Shown: one piece after another, positions 25,301 through 36,234 of the stretch
Position numbering within the stretch: the first letter of the stretch is position 1
Layout: every line of letters starts with the position of its first letter
Assembly (NCBI GenBank): GCA_029747585.1
Contig: JAPEVF010000112.1
Span: 1-64,000 of the forward strand
DNA: 64,000 bases
Origin: Pleurotus djamor
Taxonomy: Eukaryota; Basidiomycota; Agaricomycetes; Agaricales; Pleurotaceae
Direction: 5' to 3'
Translations under genes and position numbers: made by a program
Notes under the pieces: model-generated
Told to the model about the DNA's origin: nothing
The model's input: only the letters and a program-made list of their open reading frames with translations
Database searches by the model: none

Positions 25301-28212
25301 ACATGGTGTCTCATTGGCAAATTTTGACTGCGCATGGTCAGCGCTTGCCATATGACAGATTGTACATAGACAGTCTGNCTCTCCCCACGACACACCAAGC
25401 GACGATGCTCACATGCAACCTATCTCCTTGACTACTTTCTTTGGGCTTTTTCTTCTATCGAGTTGCTCCCAAATGTCACCGGAAAGAACCATCAATGAAC
25501 TTCCAATGGGCGTAATCGAAGACGTATCCAAACCTTGTGCAATGACGAAGACGCACTAAACACGACGTTCCGATTTCGCCTTTCTTCTCCTCAAGCGGGT
25601 CTGCTCCATTGGACCCTGCCGTTCTATCCGCGGGACTGTTTCTAACCCTTCCACCCCAATAATTAACGGCAGATCTTCCGTCGAGAAAAATTTACTCGCC
25701 CTCTATCCTCATTTTTCAACACCACAATGTAGGCCGAAATAGGCGATGTCGGTACGACTGCTGGCATAACAGACAGAGAAAGACTTCTCAACGGCTAATT
25801 TCAAGGGCATTGTCTTCAGTTCTTCCCCTCACATGTATAATTGCTACGCCATATACCTTTACACCCTAGACTTCGTTACGATTCACGAAGACTGGCCTCC
25901 TGAACTAGGATGTTAATATGACTAATTATAGGTCTGCGTATTCTATTTCCGTGGCTCCCTCATGTCTGATCTCCTCTTGCCTAATTGAGGTTGTGCACAC
26001 CTTGACGATAAGGTGGGTTACTTTCCTAAATCTTCCCAAGGTGCGTGACAATAATGTCAGTGTACAGCATGCGACTATTCACGATTAGTACGAAAACCAC
26101 CGTGTGTGCTATGATACGTCAAACGTTATGATAGCGCCCATTGTCTGAAGCTGACAGATCTCAGCTCTAAGATAAGTCGATAATTTTGACCCCCCGTAAG
26201 TTTTCGGATTATTCGAGACGACGATAAGTTTGGAGCTCGTATTTCGGTACTCATGGCAGCGGGAGGACGGGCGTCCTCCTCGTCTAAATGCGTGCAGATA
26301 AGGGCTGAGCGTGACTTTCTGGCGTTGAGCGAAGAGGAGTCGGCGAGCATATGTACCTTGCGGCAAAGGGGGAAATATGTATATTTAGACACAAAGAAAG
26401 ATACAGCATGAAACACCTTGGTACAGAGAAGACACGGCTATCTGTGGGTGCCTTGCTATAAACAAGTTCGCTCCACAGGACCGTGCCTATATCCACAGCT
26501 TGTTGAAACGGCCGATGTTTTACAAGTTCTGGGTCCACGGCACGAATAAGGGGAGACCCAAGGGTTCGAAAAATTGGGGAAGTTGAGATGATGTGACGTC
26601 GTTGATAGGAAAGAAGCGCAGGGGAGAGTGGCGTCTGAGTGGCTGGCGTCTAAGGCCAGAGTTGGAAGGACGCGGTCGACATAGCAAATGCTCGAAGTTT
26701 GAAGCCGGAAAGTTGGTGGTCACTTACGGGACGCAAGCAGGCAGCAATGAGCGTACCAATTACCGGTAAGTGGGTACCTAGTAAGAATAGCTCAAGTAAG
26801 ATATTTGATTTGAAAATTGTGCAAACATATGGGTCCCAGCGTCACGATGGCTCACTTTTCCGGGGTTCCAAGGTTCTTTTGAGAACAAGAGAGAATGTCA
26901 TCAAGTGTAAGCATGGGTATTGGGGTTCAATGCGAGCCATCGCAGAAGAGATGGCTGATTCAAGGGAAGAGAAAGCAAGTAAAGGTCAAAAGAAGTTTCC
27001 AAAGTGATTGAAGTGCTAGATAATTTGAATTTGAGACGTCTTGCAGGTGTAGAATGCCTCGGATCTTGGAGCTTTACCGTGGTAAGGGGGCCGAGCCAGT
27101 TTCCAGGAAATGGTGAAGGAGCATACTCCGTGGTTCTCGAGGCTAGCATACTTGAGCATCAAGAGAAGTGCGCCGTCTTTCCATCAGAGAGACAATGAAA
27201 TTACGAGAAAATATCCTTCTTACCTCCGGGGTGATAGGATACATCTTTTACCCCGATCAGCGTTGTTAGGAAAAAGAGAGTCAGGTGTGTGAGTATCGGT
27301 ATGAGATGGAGGTGATTTGGCCGAATAAAATTCCAGTGGGCGGCGGTTGACCGGATGCCCTTGGCATCCTTGAGAGAAATACTGTCCTAATATAAGACCA
27401 GTAACTTGTCAGGCGGTGAGTGGTACACCGTTTGAATCGTTAAGTATTGGAAATAAGCAAGAAGCAATTCTTCACGGCAGAAGTACCCGGTCTATGCAAG
27501 AAGCAAGAGAACGGCACATCCAACGGGACGATGCTGCCTGTGTGGTCGTGGTTACACGGAAGGTCGCGAAACGATACGGAAGGTCGCGAAACGACGTGTA
27601 TTTTCATTGAAAGCGGACAAGAGCTTGGGCGGGTTAAGTGTAATACGATGCACATACAGAGTACATACCGTCATTTTTGATCGGTGGCCGAAACAATGGA
27701 TCCCGACTTCGAGCAAAACAAAGTCGAACTAAATTAACGAAAGCGCTACGATTGGTCGGCCGAGATGAAATGTTTATTGACCAGCTGATCCGACCAACAT
27801 GAGAGTACAGGCGTCCCGTGATGACACCAGAGCCGAGGAGGCCATTTAGGAAAGAGGTGAGAAGAAGTGTTCCGGATGTGGCTGGGCGAATCGTCGATGC
27901 ACGGAGTGTGCTGACGGGATGCAGTGCAGCCGCGGCCTTCTGAATGAGTGTGGGTGACTGGGGAGACAATGGAAACAGTGGACGGTATTGAAAGAATCGG
28001 TGGTACTTGGATGTAAGTTGAAATGAACGGATCTGCGGTGGAGTTCGCGAACAGGGTCCAGAAGGTCGAAGACTGAGAGAAAGAAGGCAGGAGGCCATGG
28101 ATAGGAGCCAATTACGTAAAGAGACTCCGCCAACTGAGGCAGGAAAACTCCGACAGTAATTCCACCCAAGCTGCTCGACTTTGGCCTTTGGACTTGAATG
28201 TTTCCATCCGCC
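22302..28212. other. 5.9-kb gene-poor stretch
   Basis: This is the longest stretch without a supportable gene. It lies between the starts of two divergent genes, the Zn2Cys6 factor (minus) and CDC4 (plus). Open frames are short. The best are a Ser/Pro-rich plus-strand frame at 24428-24766 and a 214-residue minus-strand frame at 27634-28278; neither matches a family I recognise. I found no terminal repeats, transposase or reverse transcriptase motifs. It may hold a long regulatory region, non-coding RNA or a decayed gene. Confidence 0.45.
27556..27595 (+). repeat. 20-bp tandem duplication
   Basis: The 20-base unit 'ACGGAAGGTCGCGAAACGAT' is immediately repeated once, with T changed to C at the last base. 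It lies inside the gene-poor stretch upstream of CDC4 and could be a simple slippage product. Confidence 0.85.
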
Positions 28213-30989
28213 ATGACACACAACCAACGACCACAGCTCGTTTTGCAGCCATCGGTGAGCACGACGAGGTACGGACACGCTTCTACGTCGTCGGCAACAA
28301 CGAACTCATCATCGTCATGATCTTACAGAGTGGTGACGACCACGACCACGACCACAACCTACGCGCCTATAACTCTACCCCCACTTCCTCCGCCTTCATC
28401 ACCCAAGGATCCAAAGAATTACCCTCTACTTCACGCAAACCTACCGCGACATCTACGTCGGTTTCCACTAGTATTCCCAGGTGGCGCTCGTGCCACATTC
28501 CGCGATGGCGAGGGGGANGGGGGATATGCAGGAGGAGGATGAGACGGCCGGGGGCAATGGCTGGCGGATGCTGAGGCACGACGAGGAACAGGACAACTCG
28601 GGCGTCGTGGATCTCGCTGAGGCCGTCGAACGGTATGGCAAGAAACGGTCGCACACAGGAGACAGCATGATGGAAGGCGTCGAGGCCGCATCCGACTTCG
28701 AGACGGCTGTCCCAGTGCCTCCTCGAAAGAAAGCCAAAGCGTCGGTCTTGCCTCCAATATCCACTATCAATGCAGCGGCGCCACTTTCACCCTTACCATC
28801 TCCTCATGGCTCACCGCCGCCAGAGCACGTCTGGCCATCAGCACCCCCAAGCGGTGCTTCGTCACCCTCGCCTCAAGCTCCTCTCCAGCCTGATCTCTCT
28901 CTGACGACGCTACTCACCCTGCCTTCTCTGCTAGCTCATTTCAACAACCTTCCTCCATCTCTGCAATCACACTTCCTCCTGACCCTACTTCGACACTCAC
29001 CCCTCCCAGTCCTTCGAACCCTCCACTCGGTTCTCACACCAACACTCGCTCGTGACTTCCTCACTCTCCTGCCTCCTGAGCTCGTCTCCCAGATTTTAAA
29101 CTATCTCCCGTTCTCTACCCTTGCTCGTGCATCACGCGTATCCAAAGCCTGGAGAGCCATCATTGACTCGGATGCCGTCATATGGCGCGTCCTACTCGAG
29201 AACGCCGACCTGTGGTTTGGCAGAGATTCTGAGCAAATATTCGCTAATGCAATCGGTGCACGCCGAGCTCGCGAGCAAACTACTTCTCCCTCATCTACAG
29301 CATTGCCACTACCTCATCCATACAAATTACTCTTTAAGTCACGATACCTAACGCGAACGAGATGGAAAGATCGAAATCGTGTGCCTAAGCACATATCCTT
29401 CCCTGCACATGGCTCCTCGGTTGTTACATGTCTTCTCTTCTCCCATGGCCGAATTATATCCGCCTCGGACGACCACTCTATTCATGTATATTCCCCTACT
29501 ACCGGCGAACTCATGAACTCCCTCGAAGGTCATGAGGGCGGCGTCTGGGCTTTGGCGGCCAACAAGGATGTCCTTGTCAGTGGTTCAACTGATCGTACAG
29601 TGCGCATCTGGGACCTTAGCACAGGGAAGTGCATCCATGTCTTTGGTGGCCATACCAGCACTGTGCGGTGCTTGGCAATTGTGAAACCTGAGATTGTCGA
29701 GTATGAAAATGATGCTGGCGTCATTACTCGTGAAAAATGGCCCAAGCGCCCCCTCATTGTAACTGGCAGTAGAGATCACTCTTTACGAGTATGGACGCTT
29801 CCTAGACCAGGCGAGCCGCCTTACCAAGGCTTTGGGGCTGATGACACGGAAGCAGATCCCGCTGAGGTATGTTAATATATCTGCTTCTCATCGTGCATNG
29901 CTGACCATCCTATGCACAGGATGCAGAAGAAAACCCTTATCACCGATTACATCTCGAAGGCCATGACCACGCAGTCCGCGCTCTAGCTGCTCGAGGACGA
30001 ACACTAGTCTCTGGTAGCTATGACTGCACTGTACGAATCTGGGATATCATCAATGGAACTTGCAAGTGGGTCCTCGTAGGTCATACGCAGAAAGGTAATT
30101 CGTCCCCTTCTATGTTCACTTCGTGGCACTGATCGTAATCACAGTGTATAGCGTTGTTCTGGACATCAGCCGCAATCAAGCATGCTCTGGTTCGATGGAC
30201 GGCACCGTGCGCATCTGGAACCTACGGAACGGCCAATGCCAACATACCCTAATTGGTCACACGTCCCTTGTGGGCCTGTTGGGCTTGTCGCCTTCATACC
30301 TGGTCTCTGCCGCAGCAGACTCTACACTGCGAATATGGGATCCTGACTCGGGAGAACTCAAGCATACGCTCGCAGCACACACTGGAGCCATCACATGCTT
30401 CCAGCACGACGAATTCAAAGTTCTTAGCGGATCTGACGGGACCCTGAAGATGTGGGATATCAGCAAGGGTGTTGTCGAACATGATCTACTTACTGGCATT
30501 ACTGGGGTTTGGCAGGTAGTCTTTGAAGGTCGTTGGTGTGTTGCTGCGAGCAATCGTAACGACGCCACGGTTCTCGACGTGTGGGACTTTGGTGATGATG
30601 ACGACAAGGACTGGATCGGCGAGCCTCCCGGTGGGATATATGATGAAGACTGGCTGAGTGAAGATGACGATGAAGATGCGGCCCCACGCTTCGCGAAAGA
30701 TTTCGTGGATCCCGATGTAGACGACATGGATGCTATGGATCAGGATGTGCTCCCCGAAGACGACGAGGCCGATTCCAAACTTAAAGACCGGAGGAAAGAT
30801 CCTGATCGTTCCGACATGGATGAAGACGAGCCCTTTGATCAGCCACTCAACGGCACTCCTCATAGAGCACAAGGGCATAATGTCCTACGACCACCTAGAC
30901 GTCTTGGTCTCTCCTCATTAGAGTTTCCAGACAACAACGAAACTCCTACCCGACCCAGAGTACGGGCAAATGCACCTCGCCGGCGTTAG
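28213..30989 (+). CDS. CDC4: F-box/WD40 ubiquitin-ligase receptor, Cdc4 type
   Basis: Substrate receptor of an SCF ubiquitin ligase; the family recognises phosphorylated cell-cycle regulators. Four exons: 28213-28268, 28329-29866, 29920-30094 and 30145-30989. The N-terminus has a poly-Thr run and 'YAPITLPPLPPP'. The F-box is 'LLPPELVSQILNYLPFSTL' (encoded around 29070-29130). About seven or eight WD40 repeats follow, with blades such as 'GSTDRTVRIWDLSTGKCIHV', 'SGSYDCTVRIWDI' and 'GSMDGTVRIWNLRNGQC'. The C-terminus is a long acidic tail. The frame changes at an N at 28518 inside a G-rich run. Removing one base there gives 870 residues with no other break, so I read it as a sequencing error. 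The 60-base first intron removes an in-frame stop, which supports the start at 28213. Confidence 0.88.
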
Positions 30990-31594
30990 TGTAAATGCCT
31001 GCCTACCTTTTCTCATTTCCATATCTCTCGGACACTGTTAGCTGCATTGCTTTGGGTCTGTCCTGATACGTAGTCGCCTCCAGCCTCGTCAATGACTTTG
31101 GGATATTTTCACAGTTTATACACCATACCTGTTGTTTTAATATGTTGATAGGAGGATGTAATCATTCACGCCGAATAAGCTATAAGGAACATTGTAGAAA
31201 TGCCCAACAATCTTCTCCAGGTTCACCCAGTTTCTGGAGAAGATGGAACTTACACTATGCTTTGACGTTTCGGCAAACTCCACGCCTCCTGTGAAAAACA
31301 ACGCACCTGACAGACAATGAGATACTCATGCCATCGCGAATACATTTGCGCGATGAGAGGCCCAACATAGAGAAGACCCTCTTAGAGAATGATGGAACAA
31401 ACACGCACGCTGCTTATCCAGCGGTTGACCAGTCGGTGCTTTTAGATGCATTGGAGGCAAGCACTGTGAGAGACTCAGTGCCAGTACGCAGCGAAAGAAG
31501 GTTCTGGATTGAATTGTTATGTGTAGCAAAACAATGGACTGCTGGGTCTAACCGCGTGAAGTGTTGCGGACCCAAAGGTTTTAGGCAAAATAAG
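30990..31594. other. Convergent 3' region
   Basis: CDC4 and the cyclophilin gene end toward each other across this 605-base stretch. I see no gene in it. It presumably holds both 3' untranslated regions. Confidence 0.4.
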
Positions 31595-32357
31595 TCAGAC
31601 GGTGCGGGCCTTGTGGATTTTGACATCCTCTCGGGGTCTGAGCATGAGTCAACTTAGTTATTGGCTCATGACCCCAGACGATAAAATTAGCACTCGCCTA
31701 TCCTGCGCATCCACTCCTACGGCACCGAGTCGTTGTGCCACTCTCATACCTGAGCTGACACGTCCGAATATGGTATGCTTACCATCCAGATATGGGGTGG
31801 GAGCCAGTGTAATAAAGAACTGAGAGCCTAAAAAGCGTTTCCTGATCACGACACGGTCGTCAAAGTAAGTTGGCTTTCCGGAACGCACCATTGGTATTAG
31901 GTCCTGAGTTGGCCATAGCAAGGATACCTGCTCCTGTAAAGCGTAACTCAGGATGAATCTCATCCGCACTGAAAGAAATATGCTTGTCAGCAAATGGGTG
32001 GGATTATTTTTGTCAGGCTGACTTACAATTTCTGGCCATAGATACTGGTTCCGCCTCTTCCAGTACCCGTCGGGTCTCCGCCCTGGATCATGAAATCCTG
32101 CAAATTACTCGTTTCCGTATGGTGATTGGACTTGAGCAAGAAGACAAGACTTACAGATATGATACGATGGAAGACGGTACCATTATAGTATCCACGCTTT
32201 GCTAGCTCTGCGAAATTTCTACATGTCTAACAACGTTGAAAAGAATCAGTAGGATGAACAGGGCGAACAGGATCAACACTTGAACCTCGGGCGCATGATC
32301 CCAGTAGAGCTCAAGCTGTATGTCTCCCATACTCGTTTCGAGAACAACGCCTTCCAT
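31595..32357 (-). CDS. Peptidyl-prolyl cis-trans isomerase, PPIL1-type cyclophilin
   Basis: Small cyclophilin of 155 residues; family members of this size class associate with the spliceosome (PPIL1). Six exons: 32357-32286, 32226-32155, 32097-32027, 31968-31889, 31827-31698 and 31637-31595; the frame closes exactly. Catalytic and binding residues are visible in '[20 protein letters not shown]' (Arg and Phe), '[19 protein letters not shown]' and '[13 protein letters not shown]'. The C-terminus '[18 protein letters not shown]' is family-typical but is only obtained if the last intron starts with GC (31638-31697), giving a GC-AG intron. The gene is divergent from the deacylase gene with 192 bases between the starts. 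Confidence 0.9.
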
Positions 32358-32549
32358 AACAGAGATTAGTGGTTTCCGGACCGATTTAAGACGTTGTAAG
32401 CAAACGCTGAAGTGGCGTTTGGACCAAGTTCGAAGTTTGTTNNANNTNNNTTNNNNGGGTAAACAACCCCTGTGCATCAGGCGCTTATCGATCTTCGCGA
32501 CTTCGACGCGACTCAACTCCGAACCTCAGTGGTGCCCAGAAACTCAACG
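32358..32549. promoter_or_regulatory. Compact bidirectional promoter between cyclophilin and DTD
   Basis: Only 192 bases separate the two divergent start codons, so both promoters must overlap or share elements. A cluster of about 11 N bases (32442-32456) lies in the middle, which hides part of the sequence and may reflect a poly-T tract or an assembly join. Confidence 0.6.
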
Positions 32550-33375
32550 ATGAGAGCTGTCATCCAACGAGTGACTTCAGCCTCAGTCAAGGGAAAGTGA
32601 ATCCTATCTTCTCTTCGAATCCATCCATTGAACGCGGAAATAGTTGATAACGAAGTCGTTTCGACCATTTCCCGCGGTTTGATGGTGCTAATTGGCATTG
32701 GAAAAGGTTTCCCAGAGCTTCCCGACGCGTTAAATCCATTTGACCTTATATGTCGAGCAGATGACACCTCCGTAGACGTCTCAACAATCGCTAAGAAGAT
32801 GTACGAGGCTATTGCGTCCGGGACTATATTGAAGCTTGACACACTCTTCCCTAGTCTGACTCTGCGCGTCTTTGAAGACCAAAATGACCCTTCCAAAATG
32901 TGGAAATCGAACGTTACAAACATCAGTGGGGAAGTCCTGTGTGTATCTCAATTCACGCTCCTGGCGAATACGTCAAAGGGGAACAAACCGGACTTTCATA
33001 ATGCCATGGTGAGTGCGAACAGCCTCCCGGAATAAATCAGGGGAGGAATCTGAATCGTCTGTACTTCCAGTCGACAGATCCTTCTAAAGAGTTGTACGCA
33101 ACACTACTAGGCAAACTTGGGGAATTGTATAACCCAGAAAAAATCAAAGGTTAGACGACGTCCAAGACATTTATCATCCTGACCCAATGGCCTAACATCA
33201 ACTTCATCACTATCTTTCGCATCGTCAAGATGGCATATTCGGCGCAATGATGGATGTCTCTCTCACTAACGAAGTAATTCTCCGTTCTCTCAACCCCCCA
33301 TTGCAGTTCTCATAACTTAAACAGGGACCCGTGACGTTGATTATCGATTCCAAAAAGGACTCTACTGCTGGGTAG
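32550..33375 (+). CDS. DTD1: D-aminoacyl-tRNA deacylase (DTD family)
   Basis: Removes D-amino acids and mis-attached glycine from tRNA, a translation proofreading enzyme. It starts 'MRAVIQRVTSASV', as the family does. Exons: 32550-32592, 32644-33008, 33071-33149, 33230-33273 and 33325-33375, giving 193 residues, slightly longer than bacterial members. Active-site motifs are 'SQFTL' (about residue 120) and the cis-Pro motif 'GPVT' near the C-terminus ('SLTNEGPVTLIID'). The first intron is odd: the only junction that keeps the frame and gives 'ASVKVDNEVVS' starts with GA and ends with AG. No GT in the preceding exon has the right phase. This is either a rare GA-AG intron or a lost base in the sequence. 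Confidence 0.88.
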
Positions 33376-34014
33376 AAGCTCGCTCTACTTGGTATTGTAT
33401 TACTCGACTCTCAAATGGGCGGCACAAATCTAGTTTTGAGCTTCCCAGATGTTGGTATCAAGGATGTCGAAACACACCCGACCCTTGCTAACGAGGGACC
33501 AAGTTCACATCCTCAAATTGTCACCGAAGGTCACCCGATCTATGAAGAGGGCGCCGCCTTTGATCGAGGGAACGTGCAAACTTAGCATTCTGACTCTCCG
33601 ACGAATCAAATCAGGCCAGCTCTACGCTTAATTGTTTAGGACCGGCCCCCTACGCTCTTCTAAACGCTCATATGTTCCTTTTCCTTCTACTAAGCTCGCA
33701 CGGCTTCTCAAGTCTATCAACTGATTCAGAGGATTCGCCCTTTGGAGGGATGTATCTTACCACGAGATCCCGAGCTTCGTCCGGTATCCGACAAGGAAGA
33801 GATATTGAAGCGGTATTTCGTTGACCGACACTGATCATTGCGGGACAGTGACTCCTGAGTAGACCCAGAGGAGATATTAAAGGAGTGAAATGGATGCACT
33901 AGGGTGGGGAGCATTTGCTTCCGTTCATGACCTAGACCCAAGCCCAATCTACTTCCTGGTTGATCAAAAGTGCTAAGCGCCTTACGCGAATAGACACCTT
34001 CAATCGGACCGCCA
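33376..34014. other. Convergent 3' region
   Basis: This 639-base stretch lies between the stops of the deacylase gene and PGS1, which face each other. Short open frames on both strands show no recognisable domain. Confidence 0.4.
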
Positions 34015-36003
34015 CTACAGCATCCCTCCTACCAGCTTGACTATCCCTTTCGTTCCCCATCGAACCTCACGTTTATCGCCCTTCCACTCCGTGCAGTGGT
34101 CGTAAAGCCGGGATATCTCCCCGTAAAGCTCTTTTCGCAGACTAAAAGCAGACGGTTCCTGTTCTGATATTTGGGCTGTGTCCAGAGCGTCCCGTGCTGC
34201 GGTGCCTTCAGAAGGAAGCGCCATGATAAACGAAAGCTCGGTGTCTATCTCAGCTGAGCGAGAATTAAGGTTGGTAGACCCAAAAAGGGTGAGTATAGGA
34301 TAGGAATCCTGGGAGGGGGAGACCCAGATGCCTGGAGGGGGGCGATGTTAAAGTGTAGGAAGGAAATCTGAGTGGCCTTGAGTAATACCTTTCGCGTGAT
34401 AGGTCCACCCTTCTTTGTCCCACTCGCTTAGACGGACGCCTTCCCCGACGGGGTTGCCGAGCGCGACACTGCGATTGGACGACCACGATCGCCCCGTCGA
34501 AGCCACTGCTTTCATGAAGTTCTGTTCCAAGTATGTGTAACCTTCCGGTATGCGACCAGAGATGCCGCTAGAGCCGTAAAAACCATTTGCCTACAAGCGC
34601 GCAAGGAAAATCGTTCATCAGTTGCGGGTGAAGGATAGTGGTGGTGGCGCAGGGGCGGGGAATATGACGTAGAGGATGACTTTACCTTGGGACTGGCACA
34701 CACTATACGACAATCTAGGTCGGTATTGGACAGTATAAGATCCTGATACAGCTTATATAGACCGAAGTATCCACTGGTTAGGTCCATCAATGGATGTTGC
34801 CGTGATGTCGAATCCATGGGCGAAGTGGGTCTAGAGTGAGAGCGCAAATGCTTGAAGAGGAGATGAAGGGCGGCCTCTTCTTCGCGAATTCCGAATTGAC
34901 CAGCTTGAATTACGGGGAATAGAAGGACTTGGTCGCCGCTTGACTGTGGCTTTGGGAGAGGTGTCTTATCGATACATGTATCACGATAGCTTGCCTGTAG
35001 GGAAGTGAAAGAATGGTGTACTTTTGCATGGGAATAATGGGGATGAGTTATAGGATCCGTCCACCGAAGAAGGTAGTCCCCACGAGGAACAGAGTGATGA
35101 TTGTTATCTTGGACGGATGAGTCTAATGGGGCCAATTGGTAGGAAAAAGTGGACACAGTCTTGAGGAACGAAAAGCAATAGTCGGCCAACTCGGGTTCTT
35201 GAGAGAAATGGATATAACGGTCTTGTCGATTAGTGAAGTATGACTCATTCAGATTCGCACTGGAGGAGTCCAAGTCGTCAGATTCCGAAAGTTTCTATGA
35301 GGGGAGTGTAACTGTTCCACGGACCCGCTGATGATGACCTCGTCATCTGCACCGTATATTTTTGCGTGCCAGGTACCCCAGCCTTCGTTAAAACGCGGGG
35401 GAACAAGCTTCGCCATGAGACCACGAAGGCTCGGACTTCGGAAGAAGGAAATATGGATGCGGGATGGAAACTTGCGGAGGAGTGGGAGGAGAAGATGGGC
35501 GGTGGAGGATTTCCCGGGCCGCGTAGAGCGATTCAGGTCCAACTGTAGGTGAACATGGAGGTTGGGCGACTTCGAAAGCGCATCGTGCAGGGCATCAATC
35601 TAATCTAATGTAAGTGATGGAGTTTCGAGTTTTGTGATTGAAGACAGGTGTCTTCACCAATTCTGATTCTCCTGAACCGATATATAACGACGATAAAAAT
35701 ATTCTGGAATTAGCGCGTTCTATCATAGACTAGGAGCAGATTGACGCGTCAGCCACAGTTTCCGACATGTTTGGGGGTGAATCTCACCAATAAAGTGTGG
35801 TAAAAACGCGACGGCTCGCGGAGGACGCGAATGTTGCGTGCTGCGACGGAAAAGCATGGTTGGGATTGCTTGAGGTCATTGACAAAGTCTGCAATGAGGG
35901 GATGGAATCCGTGAACGGGCGCAGTGGTGTTGATGGTTCGGTGGAAGAGAGAACAGGACGAGGCAGCGACAAGGCGACATGTGAGGCGGCGGGTGAGGAG
36001 CAT
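34015..36003 (-). CDS. PGS1: CDP-diacylglycerol:glycerol-3-phosphate phosphatidyltransferase (PGP synthase)
   Basis: Mitochondrial enzyme that commits CDP-diacylglycerol to phosphatidylglycerol and cardiolipin synthesis. Six exons (36003-35788, 35729-35658, 35599-35325, 35259-34686, 34590-34389, 34331-34015) give 551 residues with a closed frame. The N-terminus 'MLLTRRLTCRLVAASSC' is Arg-rich and lacks acidic residues, as expected of a mitochondrial presequence. The phospholipase D fold is shown by the first HKD motif 'HAKIYGADDEVIISG' and the degenerate second one 'YHAKGIWVS', followed by 'LFGSTNLNSRSAEIDTEL'; a missing Asp in the second motif is normal for PGS1. 'SRIFLSSLYIGSGESE' is the usual segment before the catalytic region. 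The convergent neighbour is the deacylase gene. Confidence 0.93.
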
Positions 36004-36234
36004 TGAGCGTGAGAACGCTGATCTGCGATGCGAGCGGTGGTGTGTTGGGTGGCGCACTGCTCTTTGCGCTGAACTATCATTGATCAATGATCCCAACAGC
36101 CATCCCTCAGCCGAGCAATTGCCATAACCCCTTGGATTACTCGTAGCTCACATGGAGGCCGTCTGTTTTGCATAAGTGCTGGCGGCAAAATTAAACACAC
36201 TAGCCCTCTGGATCCCGACTTCGACGACTTGATC

